DNA of 49,102 nt, from positions 1 to 49,102 of the forward strand of contig DKML01000002.1 of the NCBI GenBank assembly GCA_002470515.1. Direction: 5' to 3'. This DNA is from Proteobacteria bacterium UBA7415. GTDB lineage: Bacteria; Pseudomonadota; Gammaproteobacteria; Arenicellales; Arenicellaceae. Below are positions 17,495-27,241 of the stretch, one piece after another. How positions within the stretch are numbered: position 1 is the stretch's first letter; every line of letters begins with the position of its first letter. Under the pieces are notes generated by a model. It was not told the DNA's origin. It ran no database searches and was given only the letters and a program-made list of their open reading frames with translations. The position numbers and the translations under genes are program-made.

Positions 17495-18397
17495 TTATCT
17501 GCGTTCTTCTGAGCGCAAATACAGGAATATAAATGCGTAATAACAGCTCGAAATCAAATGCCATACAGCGTGGCCTTGAAAAAAAGAGTCAGGATCGGTA
17601 AACCTGTCTTGCATATCTAGCTCCCGAATCTTAGCGGCAATTATGATCGACACAATGGCTGCAATAAGCCATCTTAATTGTAGATGCTTACCCCGCTGTA
17701 TAAGACTCACCGCCGCAAACACAAGCAAGACCCACGTAAAGTACGACGAGACTTCTGTGAACTCATATTCCCATTTGAAGTAAGTAAAATAGGTTGACCC
17801 AAGTACGATGAGAAGCGCTATCAAAGGCCAAGATGCAAATTTGTAATTTGTGCCGAGAATCTTTAATTGCGGCAGCCAACTTCCAACTGGTATAGCCGCG
17901 ATACACAGCATCATCGCGTACATAGCGCCTACATCACATTGTTGGCCGTACCGTGTAAGTGACGCATGAAAGAACCCACTGCCCAGCCCGCTGTAAATGA
18001 GCGCAACACCAAATAGAAAACTTTGAATAGGAACGTGAGCCAAATAGCCTCGTTCGAGAGGGAATTTCTTTTTCCAGTCGTTAAACGCTAAGGCAACAGC
18101 ATAGAAGCCAAAGAATATATAAGACAGGTTCGACCACGTATTCATGCGTGTTCGAAACACGCTGTCCGCATAAACACGCTCGCCGTACTCAGGGCTAATA
18201 AACTCATCAGCAGGCTGCCAGTTTGTCCATACTGCAACGTCTTTGAACGCCAGATACAGAACTATAAAAACTAGCAAGACCGCCAGAGTTCCACCAAGGC
18301 CAGTGATATGTATCCATTTAGGAAGATCGTTTAATTTTAGCCGCGCAGAAATACGCAGTTTTATTCGTTGTTCAATCGGTTTTAATTCTTCGCTCAT
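17495..18397 (-). CDS. CREST-family membrane hydrolase, alkaline ceramidase-like
   Basis: The 300-residue protein has about seven membrane segments. It carries the conserved residues of the CREST superfamily (alkaline ceramidases, PAQR receptors, Per1): GSGFFHASLTRYGQQCDVGAMY gives His144, Ser146 and Asp155, and QGHAVWHLISS near the end gives His276 and His280, the expected zinc ligands. NTWSNLSYIFFGFYA is typical of the ceramidase branch. These enzymes hydrolyse amide-linked lipids in the membrane. Whether the host makes sphingolipids is not shown by this window, so another amide lipid is equally possible. Confidence 0.8.
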   Translation of the reverse strand: MSEELKPIEQRIKLRISARLKLNDLPKWIHITGLGGTLAVLLVFIVLYLAFKDVAVWTNWQPADEFISPEYGERVYADSVFRTRMNTWSNLSYIFFGFYAVALAFNDWKKKFPLERGYLAHVPIQSFLFGVALIYSGLGSGFFHASLTRYGQQCDVGAMYAMMLCIAAIPVGSWLPQLKILGTNYKFASWPLIALLIVLGSTYFTYFKWEYEFTEVSSYFTWVLLVFAAVSLIQRGKHLQLRWLIAAIVSIIIAAKIRELDMQDRFTDPDSFFQGHAVWHLISSCYYAFIFLYLRSEERR

Positions 18398-18436
18398 AAC
18401 TTTTGTTGATTATTGATCTAGCGCGATCGATAAACG

Positions 18437-18910
18437 CTATCGTTCGGCTTGCTCAGCGAGCACAGAATCCACAAAATCACTGAACTCTGAGCGCGACTCC
18501 CCTATTCCCAATGCGCGCCATCTCGAAGCGTATTTCTCAACGCTAGGCTTTGTCGTTGTTTGGAAAAAGTCGTCTGTGAGGTAGCCCTTAGTGTATTGAT
18601 AGTATTCATTGTCCCAATCGATCATTCGAGCGCGAAGCCAATTAAATAATCTACCTCGATCTTCAGTGGTTAGCGACGCTACTGCATCGGTATCAGCGCC
18701 ATAATCTGTAGCAATAAGAATAGGTAAAAGAAACTCGCTGTCCGCGATGAAATTCAGTTCAACCGTCGCATCTGTGGCTCGTGCTTGATAGGTTGATGCT
18801 ATGAGCGCAGACTGAGTTTGTCGAAGTTCGTACGTAACCGCCATGAGCGACATAACAATCGCAATAACACCTAATAACTCGGTAGCATCTTTTAGACTGG
18901 GTCTTTTCAT
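18437..18910 (-). CDS. Small single-pass membrane protein of unknown function
   Basis: I place the start at the ATG giving MKRPSLKDATELLGV, 157 residues, because an upstream extension to 19006 has atypical composition. One membrane segment lies near the N-terminus (LLGVIAIVMSLMAVTYELRQ), followed by a soluble helical domain with DNEYYQYTKGYLTDDF. The layout of a short membrane anchor followed by an acidic helical domain is frequent among hypothetical proteins of marine Gammaproteobacteria. It lies 40 nt upstream of the ceramidase-like gene on the same strand and may be co-transcribed. No function can be assigned. Confidence 0.65.
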   Translation of the reverse strand: MKRPSLKDATELLGVIAIVMSLMAVTYELRQTQSALIASTYQARATDATVELNFIADSEFLLPILIATDYGADTDAVASLTTEDRGRLFNWLRARMIDWDNEYYQYTKGYLTDDFFQTTTKPSVEKYASRWRALGIGESRSEFSDFVDSVLAEQAER

Positions 18911-19104
18911 GCGCAATATTTTGGTTGGGTGGTGACTATGATTGGATTTAGATTGTAGCCCTCTTTGGTCTGGAATCCACTGGTGTATGCCAGAAATACA
19001 ACGCAACGAGGCTCGACAAACAACCGTTTAAAGTTCATTTGCCAAGCCAGATTACTAGCCGAACAGCTCTCTACATAGAAGTGATAGATAGCTGCATGTA
19101 GAAC

Positions 19105-20103
19105 CTAAAGCTTAACGATCAGTTTGCCCTTGTTGCCGCCTGTAAACAAAAGATTCAATCCTTCGATTGCAGACTCCAGCCCGTTAATCACATGCGCCCG
19201 ATGTTTGATCTTTCCAGACATTACATACGGCGCTAACTTGGCAACTAACGCCGGCACGTCACCAAAATGATCTGGCATGGCGAAACCTTGAATGCTTAAG
19301 CGTTTTTTGATGATAGGAATCCAGTTAGGGCCCGCGCTAGGTACGGCTGATTGGTAATCAGCAATCATTCCGCAAACAATGATGCGGCCGTGGGCATTCA
19401 TGTGGTCAACCACATGCTGCTGGATCGGTCCGCCTGTGTTTTCGAAGTACATGTCGATACCGTTGGGTGCTAGCTCAGTTAGCTTTGCGTTCAGATCATC
19501 AGTTTTGTAGTTGATTGCTCCGTCAAAGCCCAGCTCACCTGTAAGCCACGTACATTTTTCATCAGAGCCCGCTACACCGATAACGTTTAGACCATCAGCT
19601 TTAGCAAGCTGCCCAACCAATGATCCCACTGAACCAGCTGCGCCGCTTACAACAATAGTTTCGCCCGCTTTTGGCTCACTAAAACCGTAAAGACCCTGTG
19701 TAGCCGTTAAGCCTGGTAACGCGAATACGCTCAGCGCCATTTCGGCATCCATGCCCTCTTGCACTTGTCGCAAACCTTCGCCAGAACCTAAATACAGCTC
19801 AGTCCAGCCCATCATCCCCATCACTCGATTGCCTACTTTAAAATCAGGGTTATTACTCTCAACTACCTCACCCAAACCTGATGAACGCATTACGTCTCCA
19901 AGGGCTACGGGTGGAATGTAACTTTCTGTATCTGGACTCATCCAGCCACGCATTGCGGGGTCTAAGGACATATGTGTTTGTTTAACTAAGATTTCGCCCG
20001 GCCCCGCTTTAGGCACTTCATTTTGAACAACCTGAAAAACATCAGGCGATATCGGACCCGGTTCAGGACGGGCAACGAGATTGATGGCTGTGTATGTACT
20101 CAT
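19105..20103 (-). CDS. NADP-dependent MDR oxidoreductase (CurA / leukotriene B4 dehydrogenase type)
   Basis: The 332-residue protein belongs to the zinc-free medium-chain dehydrogenases that reduce alpha,beta-unsaturated ketones and aldehydes with NADPH. It contains NLVARPEPGPISPD at the start, the MSLDPAMRGWM segment of the family, and the Rossmann motif VSGAAGSVGSLVGQLAKADG. FENTGGPIQQHVVDHMN is also typical. Length matches E. coli CurA (about 345). A GGAG box 8 nt before the ATG supports the start. It appears monocistronic; no neighbour hints at the substrate. Confidence 0.9.
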   Translation of the reverse strand: MSTYTAINLVARPEPGPISPDVFQVVQNEVPKAGPGEILVKQTHMSLDPAMRGWMSPDTESYIPPVALGDVMRSSGLGEVVESNNPDFKVGNRVMGMMGWTELYLGSGEGLRQVQEGMDAEMALSVFALPGLTATQGLYGFSEPKAGETIVVSGAAGSVGSLVGQLAKADGLNVIGVAGSDEKCTWLTGELGFDGAINYKTDDLNAKLTELAPNGIDMYFENTGGPIQQHVVDHMNAHGRIIVCGMIADYQSAVPSAGPNWIPIIKKRLSIQGFAMPDHFGDVPALVAKLAPYVMSGKIKHRAHVINGLESAIEGLNLLFTGGNKGKLIVKL

Positions 20104-20384
20104 GATGATTCTCCGCGCTTGCGCTTAATGAATTGATTTTGCTTTGTAAAAGAGTGTTTGCTGTTGATGGCGCATTATTACTTCTATAGCCGCGAACATA
20201 TAGCCCTCTGTACGCTAATCTTTGTTGTCATAAAGGCATCAATAGTCGCTGTATTAGAAAAGTGTGTCGGCTAAAGCAAAATCTAACAACGGTCAGTGGC
20301 TCGCCAGCAAAGACGTAAATGGCGCCGCATTGGATGCGAAAGGACTATTTTTAGTTTATGTCGGAAGATCAAATGCGAGTGTCA

Positions 20385-20984
20385 CTACTTTTCTAGAGTC
20401 TTTTCCAATTGCGCATGATCTACGGTCCATCGTAGGTGCGCGAACAACGCTAAAAACACCGTTTCGATTGCCTGGTAGTTCGCTTCAACTTCTTTAATGC
20501 CGCCAGCCATCTGGTTTTCAAATCGTAGCCGCTTACTGACCATGTCGATAGTCTCCCCTATTCCTTCCAGTGTGGAATAGGCGCGTAGCCAGTCGTATTT
20601 CTGGATATTCTCAACTGTTTTAACCATTCGTGGAGGCATCAACTCGGTGCATTGCGCCAGCCCATCGTAGGCTGAGTCGACAAATTCGTCGAAGATTGTC
20701 TCTTCAAACGTCTCCCAATGCTTAATCAGAAAGTAATCAAAGGCGATATCCGTAATAACACCGCTATATCGACGGCGTTCATTGGAGAACAATGGTTTGA
20801 GGGTTTTAACGGCCGGCATAGCATCGGTCGTTCGGTCGATTAAGCGATGGTTTTGTATGCCGATTAAAACAGCCGCCGGCAATTTAGCGCGTAACTCTTT
20901 AGACGGCTTAAAGTCGCCCATAAGATTGCCGGTGAATGACAACGGTGTGCGCTGCGAAAAAAACAGATGACTTAGATAGTTCAT
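20385..20984 (-). CDS. acpH: ACP phosphodiesterase AcpH
   Basis: AcpH (ACP hydrolyase) removes the 4'-phosphopantetheine arm from acyl carrier protein, turning holo-ACP back into apo-ACP. The 199-residue protein shows the family pattern: [10 protein letters not shown] at the start, [23 protein letters not shown] with conserved His and Asp, and [21 protein letters not shown]. The length agrees with E. coli AcpH (193). It is divergent from trhO. It would act on the acpP product encoded 13 kb away. Confidence 0.92.
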   Translation of the reverse strand: MNYLSHLFFSQRTPLSFTGNLMGDFKPSKELRAKLPAAVLIGIQNHRLIDRTTDAMPAVKTLKPLFSNERRRYSGVITDIAFDYFLIKHWETFEETIFDEFVDSAYDGLAQCTELMPPRMVKTVENIQKYDWLRAYSTLEGIGETIDMVSKRLRFENQMAGGIKEVEANYQAIETVFLALFAHLRWTVDHAQLEKTLEK

Positions 20985-21172
20985 AAATTATTAGGATTGC
21001 CCCACTAATTAAGGCTTTCTTGAGCTTTCGCTGGTAGTTAGGGCAATGGATTGCATTACATACTCGTCACTCTATTGTTTCACACTTAGGCTTCGCTGAT
21101 AATATCGACCCTCACGTTTGCACCAGATTTACGTTCTGGTGGCCACTGGCCAGCAACAGGAAAAATATTCTA

Positions 21173-22201
21173 ATGAAACCTTTAATCTCTTCCGCGATGA
21201 ACAAAACCAGTTCAAGCGCAAAAATCACTGTTTGTGCGTTGTATAAGTTCACTCGGCTCGAAGACTACGAGTCCTTGCGGACTAAATTTATCGCAGAGCT
21301 CGAGCACCTTCGCATTCGCGGTACTTTACTGTTGGCTGCTGAAGGCATAAACGGCACCATCGCGGGCGACAATACCGCAATCGAATCCTTTTTAACCTGG
21401 TTAGTCAGCGACGAACGCTTTAGTGGTATCGACTATAAGCTTTCTTTCCATGACGAGATGCCCTTTCACCGCTGTAAGGTAAAACTTAAGAAAGAGATTG
21501 TGACCATCGGTATTGAGTCAATTGATCCGAACAATGTTGTAGGTACTTACGTAGAGCCCCAAGACTGGAATGCACTAATCAGTGACCCTGAGGTGGTATT
21601 GATTGATACCCGTAATGAATACGAATACGCCATTGGCACCTTCAATAACGCGGTCAACCCCAAAACGGAAACATTCAGGGAGTTCCCAGACTACGTTAAG
21701 TCTGAACTAGATCCTAAACAGCACAAAAAGGTCGCTATGTTCTGTACAGGCGGCATCCGTTGCGAAAAAGCCTCTGCGTTTATGAAAGAGCAAGGTTTTG
21801 AGGATGTGTATCATCTGCGCGGCGGAATTCTGAAGTATCTTGAAGAGGTTCCGCAAGAAAACAGTTTATGGGAAGGCGAATGCTTTGTGTTTGATGACCG
21901 CGTCGCGGTAAACCACACATTGGAGAAAGGCCAGTACGAACAATGCCACGCCTGCCGCCACCCTATTACCAAAGAAGAGATGACTTCCCCTGAGTACGTG
22001 CCTGGCGTTAGCTGCCCGAAATGCTACGACACGCTGAGTGATGAGCAAAAGCAGCGTTTTGCTGAGCGAGAAAAGCAAGTTCAACTAGCGAAGCAGCGCG
22101 GCGAAGCACACATTGGATTAGAGAGTAAGGCCGCCGCGGAACAAAATAAGCAACAAAAACAATCACTTAAAGAAGCTAATCGAGCAAACAAAGCCAAATA
22201 A
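21173..22201 (+). CDS. trhO: tRNA 5-hydroxyuridine synthase (O2-dependent tRNA U34 hydroxylase)
   Basis: TrhO (YceA) hydroxylates uridine 34 of certain tRNAs, the first step toward cmo5U or mo5U. The 342-residue protein has an N-terminal acylphosphatase-like domain ([14 protein letters not shown]), a rhodanese domain with [13 protein letters not shown] and the active-site loop [14 protein letters not shown], and a C-terminal part with two CxxC pairs (CHACRHP, CPKCYD). An AGGA box precedes the ATG at 21173; a second in-frame ATG nine codons on is possible. The gene is convergent with the GNAT gene 22 nt away. Confidence 0.95.
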   Translation: MKPLISSAMNKTSSSAKITVCALYKFTRLEDYESLRTKFIAELEHLRIRGTLLLAAEGINGTIAGDNTAIESFLTWLVSDERFSGIDYKLSFHDEMPFHRCKVKLKKEIVTIGIESIDPNNVVGTYVEPQDWNALISDPEVVLIDTRNEYEYAIGTFNNAVNPKTETFREFPDYVKSELDPKQHKKVAMFCTGGIRCEKASAFMKEQGFEDVYHLRGGILKYLEEVPQENSLWEGECFVFDDRVAVNHTLEKGQYEQCHACRHPITKEEMTSPEYVPGVSCPKCYDTLSDEQKQRFAEREKQVQLAKQRGEAHIGLESKAAAEQNKQQKQSLKEANRANKAK

Positions 22202-22223
22202 CCAGACTGGCTTGATTGTTTTA

Positions 22224-22807
22224 TCAGACGGCTAGTTTTACGATCAGGTTCTTTTTAGCTTCTGGCCATTCTGTATCAAGCATGGAGTAACAGAATGTGT
22301 CTCTAAGCTCGCCGTTCGGCATGATTTTGTGATTGCGAATGACCCCGTCTAGTTGTGCACCCAAACGACCTATCGCTTGCTGGCTTGGCTTGTTTTCATG
22401 GTGGGTATGCCAGAACACGGCGATACAATTGCATACTTCAAAGGCATGAGTAAGCAAAAGTAATTTTGCTTCGGTATTAACAAATGTACGTTGAGCCGAC
22501 TTGGCGTACCACGTGTAACCAATTGCGAGGTTTCGATGGCTGGGTTCTAGGTCATAAAAACGAGTTGAGCCTACTACCTTGCCGGTTTCTAAAATGCGAA
22601 CTACAAATGGAATCTGGCGCCCTGTCCTTAGTTCTTCCAGGCAATCTGCGTACCACTTTGCCAAATTATCTGGATGAGGAACGCCGGTAAAACTTAAGTT
22701 CCATAACTCGCCATCACTTGCCGCTGCAGCGAGTCCTTCTAAGTGGGATTCAGCTAAGGGTTCTAGCGCAATATAAGTTGATTTGACAAGTGTTCTGAGA
22801 AGCTCAT
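22224..22807 (-). pseudogene. GNAT acetyltransferase with a disrupted or non-AUG 5' end
   Basis: From 22664 to 22224 the frame encodes the core of a GNAT N-acetyltransferase (VGSTRFYDLEPSHRNLAIG, YTWYAKSAQRTFVNTEAKLL). Family homology clearly continues upstream of 22664 in the same frame (LEPLAESHLEGLAAAASDG), to about 22785, but between the in-frame stop at 22815-22817 and the TTG at 22664 there is no ATG, GTG or TTG. An ATG at 22805-22807 lies in another frame and reads out after 14 codons. One missing base near 22770-22800 would join it to the main frame. Alternatives are an ATT start at 22770-22772 or an assembly error. The substrate is unknown. Confidence 0.6.
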
Positions 22808-22850
22808 GTTCAGTCTAACGTGCTAGTTTTTGTATGCATTTGGATGCCGA

Positions 22851-24746
22851 TTAATCAGTCATATCCCCAAACGGGTTAGCCATCTTAAGATTCACCGAGT
22901 TAGGAAATGACGCGAGTGAGACAGATTCGGTCGATACCTCTATTTCATGATCTTCGATAATGCCTTCACCGAAACGGTAAATGACGCGTAAATCACCACC
23001 TGAAGCTGCTGCATCATAGTCTTGAGCTGCAGCGCGAACCACCTCACGCTTTGTGTGGTATTCCTTTATGGCTGCATCGCCATAGCGCTTACTTAACATT
23101 TTTTCGACTAAATTCGGTGCTAGAACACTCGCGGTAGCATTATTTCCACCAAAACCTTTTGAATTCAAAAACGCTACATCCATTGCCATTTCAGCATCTT
23201 CCATCAAGATATTTAGGTTTTCGTCCACCACATCGTCTGCAGTAACGCTGGCTGTCTTTATCCCAGGCAATATGCCGTCAGCAAAACAGCCTAATGTGTT
23301 GCTCAACTGATCGCCGCTCGCGGGGCCTAATGGATGGCCAACAAACGCTTTAACGGCGGTTACAGGCCAGCTCTTGATGCTAAATGCCTTAGCAACCTTA
23401 TCGAAAATCATCGATTCCGTGATTCTGTTTTGTGGCGTGCTAGAGCCATGTGCTTGTACAAAACTGCGTTTTTGAATGGTCTCTTCGCCAACAATTGCTT
23501 GAGTCGCAGCAACGGCCTTAGCCAATGTAATGTAATTTCCTGCGCCAGGCGACGAAATAGATTTTTTATAACCGTCGGCGTTTACGAATACGTTTGGCAC
23601 AGCGGCATAGATATCCGCGCCTAGCTCTAACGCCAATGCATCGTCCATAAGAACAAAGTACTGTGTTGATTCGGCCAAGGTAAAACCGCAGTTATCCGCA
23701 AAGGGGCGTGAAGCACGTCTGTAGTCAGGTTCGTCTGCGCCGTCTAGCTTGGCGAGGCGTTCATCTGTTGCCAAGGCGCTCATCGCGTTAAAGCCCTCTA
23801 GTACCTCAGGGCTAACGTTAGCTTCTGCAGAACCAACAATCACCATACGGTGCCGCCCTGCAACAATGTCGTCTACTCCTAGGCGTAAATTGTATAGAAA
23901 TGTTGCGCATGCACCCGCCATCGAACCTGTGGTACCGGTACTGCCGCATACATAAGCATTGATAAAGTCGGCCGGCATGGAGTTAAGTGCTAACGCCATT
24001 TGCTTTGAGCTTGGTCGAGACGATTTTAGGCGCGCCTGTAAGTAGCCTCCTAAGCCATATTCGTCGGTTTGCCCTAATGCGCTAGCAGCAAATACGGCGA
24101 TTTCGTCAGGAGCGATCGATTTAAGAACTTGGTCCCAGCTAATGCCCATTGAATTTAGACAGTCCGAAGCACCTAAAACGGCCATTTGGAGGCCGCGCGG
24201 ATGAAAACGCGAGTTGTACTTATCGGCTGGTTTAAAACCCCGTGGAAGGATACCGGCCGCTTGTACTTCGAGTTTGCGAAAAGACGTCGCTTTTAGACCT
24301 ACTTCGCCTCTAACCGTCACCTTTATCTTGTCGTCAGAAATTGTTTCGGTTTCCCAATTTGCGGGTACAGGTTGAGGAAGTTCGCGGCGGTTAATGCTAA
24401 ACGTATTTCCCTCGTTGCCGCTTATGGTCAAGTCGTTAACACTAGGCACTCGATCTGGATCAAAGTGTTCGTCGTCAATACGGCGAATAAGAGTGTGGTC
24501 TTCAATGTATTGGCGGTATCGAGTTAGGATAGTTTGCGCATCAACTAGATCGTCACTTGCTAGATCTCGGTATAAATCCCCTTCTGGCTTGGCTAGCTCC
24601 ATCAGGCTGGCTAGACCGAGCAATGTCTCTGCTTGCTTTTCTTGGCTTAGACTGTTTAGAACAGTACGACGGTAAGCATGGTGAAAAGAGCTGCGACCTG
24701 CGGCGTTATAGCCACCGAAGCCGACGATTACGGGTAAATTAGTCAT
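22851..24746 (-). CDS. fabY: FabY-type beta-ketoacyl-ACP synthase
   Basis: FabY of Pseudomonas aeruginosa condenses acetyl-CoA with malonyl-ACP and so starts fatty acid synthesis, replacing FabH. This protein, 631 residues from the ATG at 24746, begins MTNLPVIVGFGGYNAAGRSS exactly as that family does. The ketoacyl synthase triad is visible: Cys in AGACATFLYN, His in VQAHGSSTPQNR, His in AFVGHPLGPASG. The glycine loop NSKGFGGNNATASV is intact. An extension to a TTG at 24791 is less likely. It is divergent from the AraC-type regulator gene. Its importance is raised by the missing fabH in the main fab cluster. Confidence 0.92.
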   Translation of the reverse strand: MTNLPVIVGFGGYNAAGRSSFHHAYRRTVLNSLSQEKQAETLLGLASLMELAKPEGDLYRDLASDDLVDAQTILTRYRQYIEDHTLIRRIDDEHFDPDRVPSVNDLTISGNEGNTFSINRRELPQPVPANWETETISDDKIKVTVRGEVGLKATSFRKLEVQAAGILPRGFKPADKYNSRFHPRGLQMAVLGASDCLNSMGISWDQVLKSIAPDEIAVFAASALGQTDEYGLGGYLQARLKSSRPSSKQMALALNSMPADFINAYVCGSTGTTGSMAGACATFLYNLRLGVDDIVAGRHRMVIVGSAEANVSPEVLEGFNAMSALATDERLAKLDGADEPDYRRASRPFADNCGFTLAESTQYFVLMDDALALELGADIYAAVPNVFVNADGYKKSISSPGAGNYITLAKAVAATQAIVGEETIQKRSFVQAHGSSTPQNRITESMIFDKVAKAFSIKSWPVTAVKAFVGHPLGPASGDQLSNTLGCFADGILPGIKTASVTADDVVDENLNILMEDAEMAMDVAFLNSKGFGGNNATASVLAPNLVEKMLSKRYGDAAIKEYHTKREVVRAAAQDYDAAASGGDLRVIYRFGEGIIEDHEIEVSTESVSLASFPNSVNLKMANPFGDMTD

Positions 24747-24861
24747 AGTGAAATCAGTTTCTGTTGTTGAAGATTGAAGATATTGTTTCAACCGTCATTT
24801 TAAAGACAATCAAACAAATAAATATGACGTTCTAGACAGTATTTAGTTATATTTAGCCAAT

Positions 24862-25920
24862 ATGCGAATTGGAATACTGTTTATCGACAATATGCTGGCG
24901 ACCAGCGCACTTAATGCGCTAGAGGTTTGGCACGCAGCTCGCGAGACGGCTTTGGTTAGGTCTCGATCCACCGTCACTGGTGACAGTGGAGAGTTGAGCG
25001 GTCATCAAGCTACGCCCAACTCAAGAATCATTGTAGAAACGATTGCCGTAACAGACTTGTCTGTGCAATTGAGTTCTGGCCTTAGTATCACAGCTCAGAG
25101 AGTAATACCCGGCGCAGATGACAATCTAGCTGACGACGTTAATTATGACGTGATCTATGTTCCCGCGTTATGGCGCAATCCACGATCCATTATTAAAAAG
25201 AACCAGGCATTGGTTGATTGGCTACGGCTGCAATATGAATCTGGGGCGATCCTCAATGCAACTGGTACAGGTGTTTGCTTTGTAGCCGAAACCGGTTTAC
25301 TTAATGGGTCGGCCGCGACAACTCATTGGCACTATTTTGATCAATTTGCGCGTGACTATCCAGAGGTCAATCTAAAGCGACAGCACTTTATTACTGAGTC
25401 TGGGCGAATCTACTGCGCTGGTAGCATCAATGCATTAATGGATTTGACCATTCATCATGTACATCGCTTTTTGGGGCACTCAATTGCTGATCATTTGGCA
25501 CGGCACTTCTCGGCTGAAGTACGCCAACCCTTTGACCGCTTACGATTTGACCAGAGTAAGAGCGACCTGCACCCAGATGAAGAGATTCTTCAGGTGCAGC
25601 TGTGGCTCGAAAACAATATTGCGAAATCTAACCTCAATATGAGAGAAGTAGCGGATCTATTCGGTTTAAGCCAACGCAGCCTAAACAGACGATTTAAGGA
25701 GGCCACGGGGACAACGCCAATAGAATACCTGCAGCGTTTACGTCATACCGAGGCTTGTGAGCTGCTTAAGAAAAGTAACTTAGCCGTGGGTGATATTGCG
25801 GCACGGGTGGGAATTAGTGACGCGAGCTATTTCTCTAAATTGTTTAAACGCAGGTCCGACCTATCGCCCAATGAGTATCGAACCACTACCCGAGCAAAAC
25901 TATTTAACTTAAAACCCTAA
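24862..25920 (+). CDS. GlxA/FtrA-type AraC-family transcriptional regulator
   Basis: The 352-residue protein has an N-terminal DJ-1/PfpI-like domain (IGILFIDNMLATSALNALEVW, and GTGVCFVAETGLLNG with the nucleophile-elbow cysteine) and a C-terminal AraC double helix-turn-helix (MREVADLFGLSQRSLNRRFKEATG, and VGDIAARVGISDASYFSKLFKR). Such regulators sense small molecules through the DJ-1 domain. It is divergent from fabY with a 115-nt shared upstream region, so control of fabY or of itself is plausible but unproven. A 9-bp hairpin follows the stop. Confidence 0.9.
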   Translation: MRIGILFIDNMLATSALNALEVWHAARETALVRSRSTVTGDSGELSGHQATPNSRIIVETIAVTDLSVQLSSGLSITAQRVIPGADDNLADDVNYDVIYVPALWRNPRSIIKKNQALVDWLRLQYESGAILNATGTGVCFVAETGLLNGSAATTHWHYFDQFARDYPEVNLKRQHFITESGRIYCAGSINALMDLTIHHVHRFLGHSIADHLARHFSAEVRQPFDRLRFDQSKSDLHPDEEILQVQLWLENNIAKSNLNMREVADLFGLSQRSLNRRFKEATGTTPIEYLQRLRHTEACELLKKSNLAVGDIAARVGISDASYFSKLFKRRSDLSPNEYRTTTRAKLFNLKP

Positions 25921-25925
25921 GATCA

Positions 25926-25958
25926 ACGGAGGTTGGTTGAGTATCGTTAAACCTCCGT
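25926..25958 (+). terminator. Hairpin after the AraC-type regulator gene
   Basis: Arms ACGGAGGTT (25926-25934) and AACCTCCGT (25950-25958) pair perfectly over 9 bp with a 15-nt loop, starting 6 nt past the stop. No T-run follows, so it may protect the 3' end or terminate inefficiently. Confidence 0.5.
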
Positions 25959-26042
25959 CATAGGTAACATTTGCTAATACAGTCATATATGCCGAAACAG
26001 CCAGAGCAACATTTTTAATCATCCAATGTAGGATTTAACGTC

Positions 26043-26360
26043 ATGCCAACACCAGTTTACGTATTCGCACAAATGCAAGTCATTGATTACGATGACTATT
26101 TTGAACTTTATGCCAAACCTTTTATTGCTGTTATTCAGCAATATTCAGGGGAAGTACTAACGGCGACTCCCAAAGGTGCTGCATGGGAAGGTGCTCACAC
26201 TGGCAATTGGACGGTTCTGGTCAAATTCAACAGCGAAGCCGAAGCCCGAACATTTTACGACTCGCCAGAGTACGCACCATTAAAAGACTTGCGTCTGAAC
26301 GAACTAACCACGGACGCGAGTACGTTTATGATACCCGTTGATTTTCCGAATTTTGAGTAA
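26043..26360 (+). CDS. DUF1330-domain protein
   Basis: The 105-residue protein is a small ferredoxin-fold domain of the DUF1330 (dimeric alpha/beta barrel) type. It shows the family pattern VFAQMQVIDYDDYFELYAKP at the start, GKxx-like EVLTATP, then WTVLVKFNSEAEARTFYDSPEYAPLKDLR. An AGGA box 9 nt upstream supports the start. It is a stand-alone gene after the AraC-type regulator, on the same strand, and converges with htpX. Biochemical role unknown. Confidence 0.85.
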   Translation: MPTPVYVFAQMQVIDYDDYFELYAKPFIAVIQQYSGEVLTATPKGAAWEGAHTGNWTVLVKFNSEAEARTFYDSPEYAPLKDLRLNELTTDASTFMIPVDFPNFE

Positions 26361-26413
26361 TAAGGGATTTACGTTATTCGGACAGCCACAAAAAAGCCAG
26401 TACCGACGTGCGC

Positions 26414-27241
26414 CTAGCGATTCTTCAACGCTGCAATACGATCTTCTAGCGGAGGATGGGTAGAAAACATGTTCTTGACTGAACTGTTAATTCCAAATGC
26501 AGCTAGCTGGCTTGGTAACTCGCCAGTTTGACCTTGGCGTAAGCGTTCTAGTGCCGCGATCATTTTCTGAGGGCTTGAGTACTTGGCCCCACCTTCGTCC
26601 GCGCGGTATTCACGAGCACGACTGAAGAATGCAACAACGATTGAGGCAATAAAGCCAAAGATCACCTGGCCAACCATAAAGCCTACAAAGTACCCTATTC
26701 CGCGTCCGTCACGGTCAATCGCTAGAGCCAAGGCTCGGGCTAGATAGAGCACAAACACATTAACGATACCTTGAATCAATGTGAGCGTGATCATGTCGCC
26801 ATTGGCTACGTGAGCAATCTCGTGCGCCATCACCGCTTCGGCTTCGTCGCGCGTCATCTGAGCCAGCAAGCCACTGCTTACCGCTACCAACGCGTTATTG
26901 CGGCTTGCACCGGTTGCGAATGCGTTCATGTCATGAGTATTGAATATACCTACTTCAGGCATACCAATACCGGCTTCGCGAGCTTGTCGTTCAACGGTTG
27001 ATAACAACCATTGCTCGGTCTCGTTCTTAGGCGTGGTGATTACTTGTACGCCGGCGGCTCGTTTAGCCATCGACTTAGACATCAACAAGGAGAATATTGA
27101 TCCACCAAAGCCTGCGATAATCGCAAAGACCATAAATCGGCCCTGCTCTGTTTGATATTCGGCAGGTAAAAACTGCATGACTACGCCCAGTACAATCATG
27201 ATTGCGGCGTTGGTCGCTAGAAAATAAAATATTCTTCTCAC
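26414..27241 (-). CDS. htpX: Membrane metalloprotease HtpX
   Basis: HtpX is an M48 zinc protease of the inner membrane that degrades misfolded membrane proteins with FtsH. I choose the GTG at 27241 (275 residues, beginning MRRIFYFLATNAAIM) because GGAG lies 8 nt upstream and family members start this way; the TTG at 27256 is unlikely. The zinc motif HEIAH lies near residues 140-144, with the third ligand in the YRADEGGAKYS segment. Four membrane segments are visible. It is divergent from the TerB-like gene, and the region between them carries a set of TGACT half-sites. Confidence 0.94.
   Translation of the reverse strand: MRRIFYFLATNAAIMIVLGVVMQFLPAEYQTEQGRFMVFAIIAGFGGSIFSLLMSKSMAKRAAGVQVITTPKNETEQWLLSTVERQAREAGIGMPEVGIFNTHDMNAFATGASRNNALVAVSSGLLAQMTRDEAEAVMAHEIAHVANGDMITLTLIQGIVNVFVLYLARALALAIDRDGRGIGYFVGFMVGQVIFGFIASIVVAFFSRAREYRADEGGAKYSSPQKMIAALERLRQGQTGELPSQLAAFGINSSVKNMFSTHPPLEDRIAALKNR

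Noticed and set aside
20264..20497. A 77-codon plus-strand open frame upstream of and overlapping acpH
   Set aside because: Its second half is antisense to the end of acpH, there is no clear ribosome binding site, and no family resemblance.
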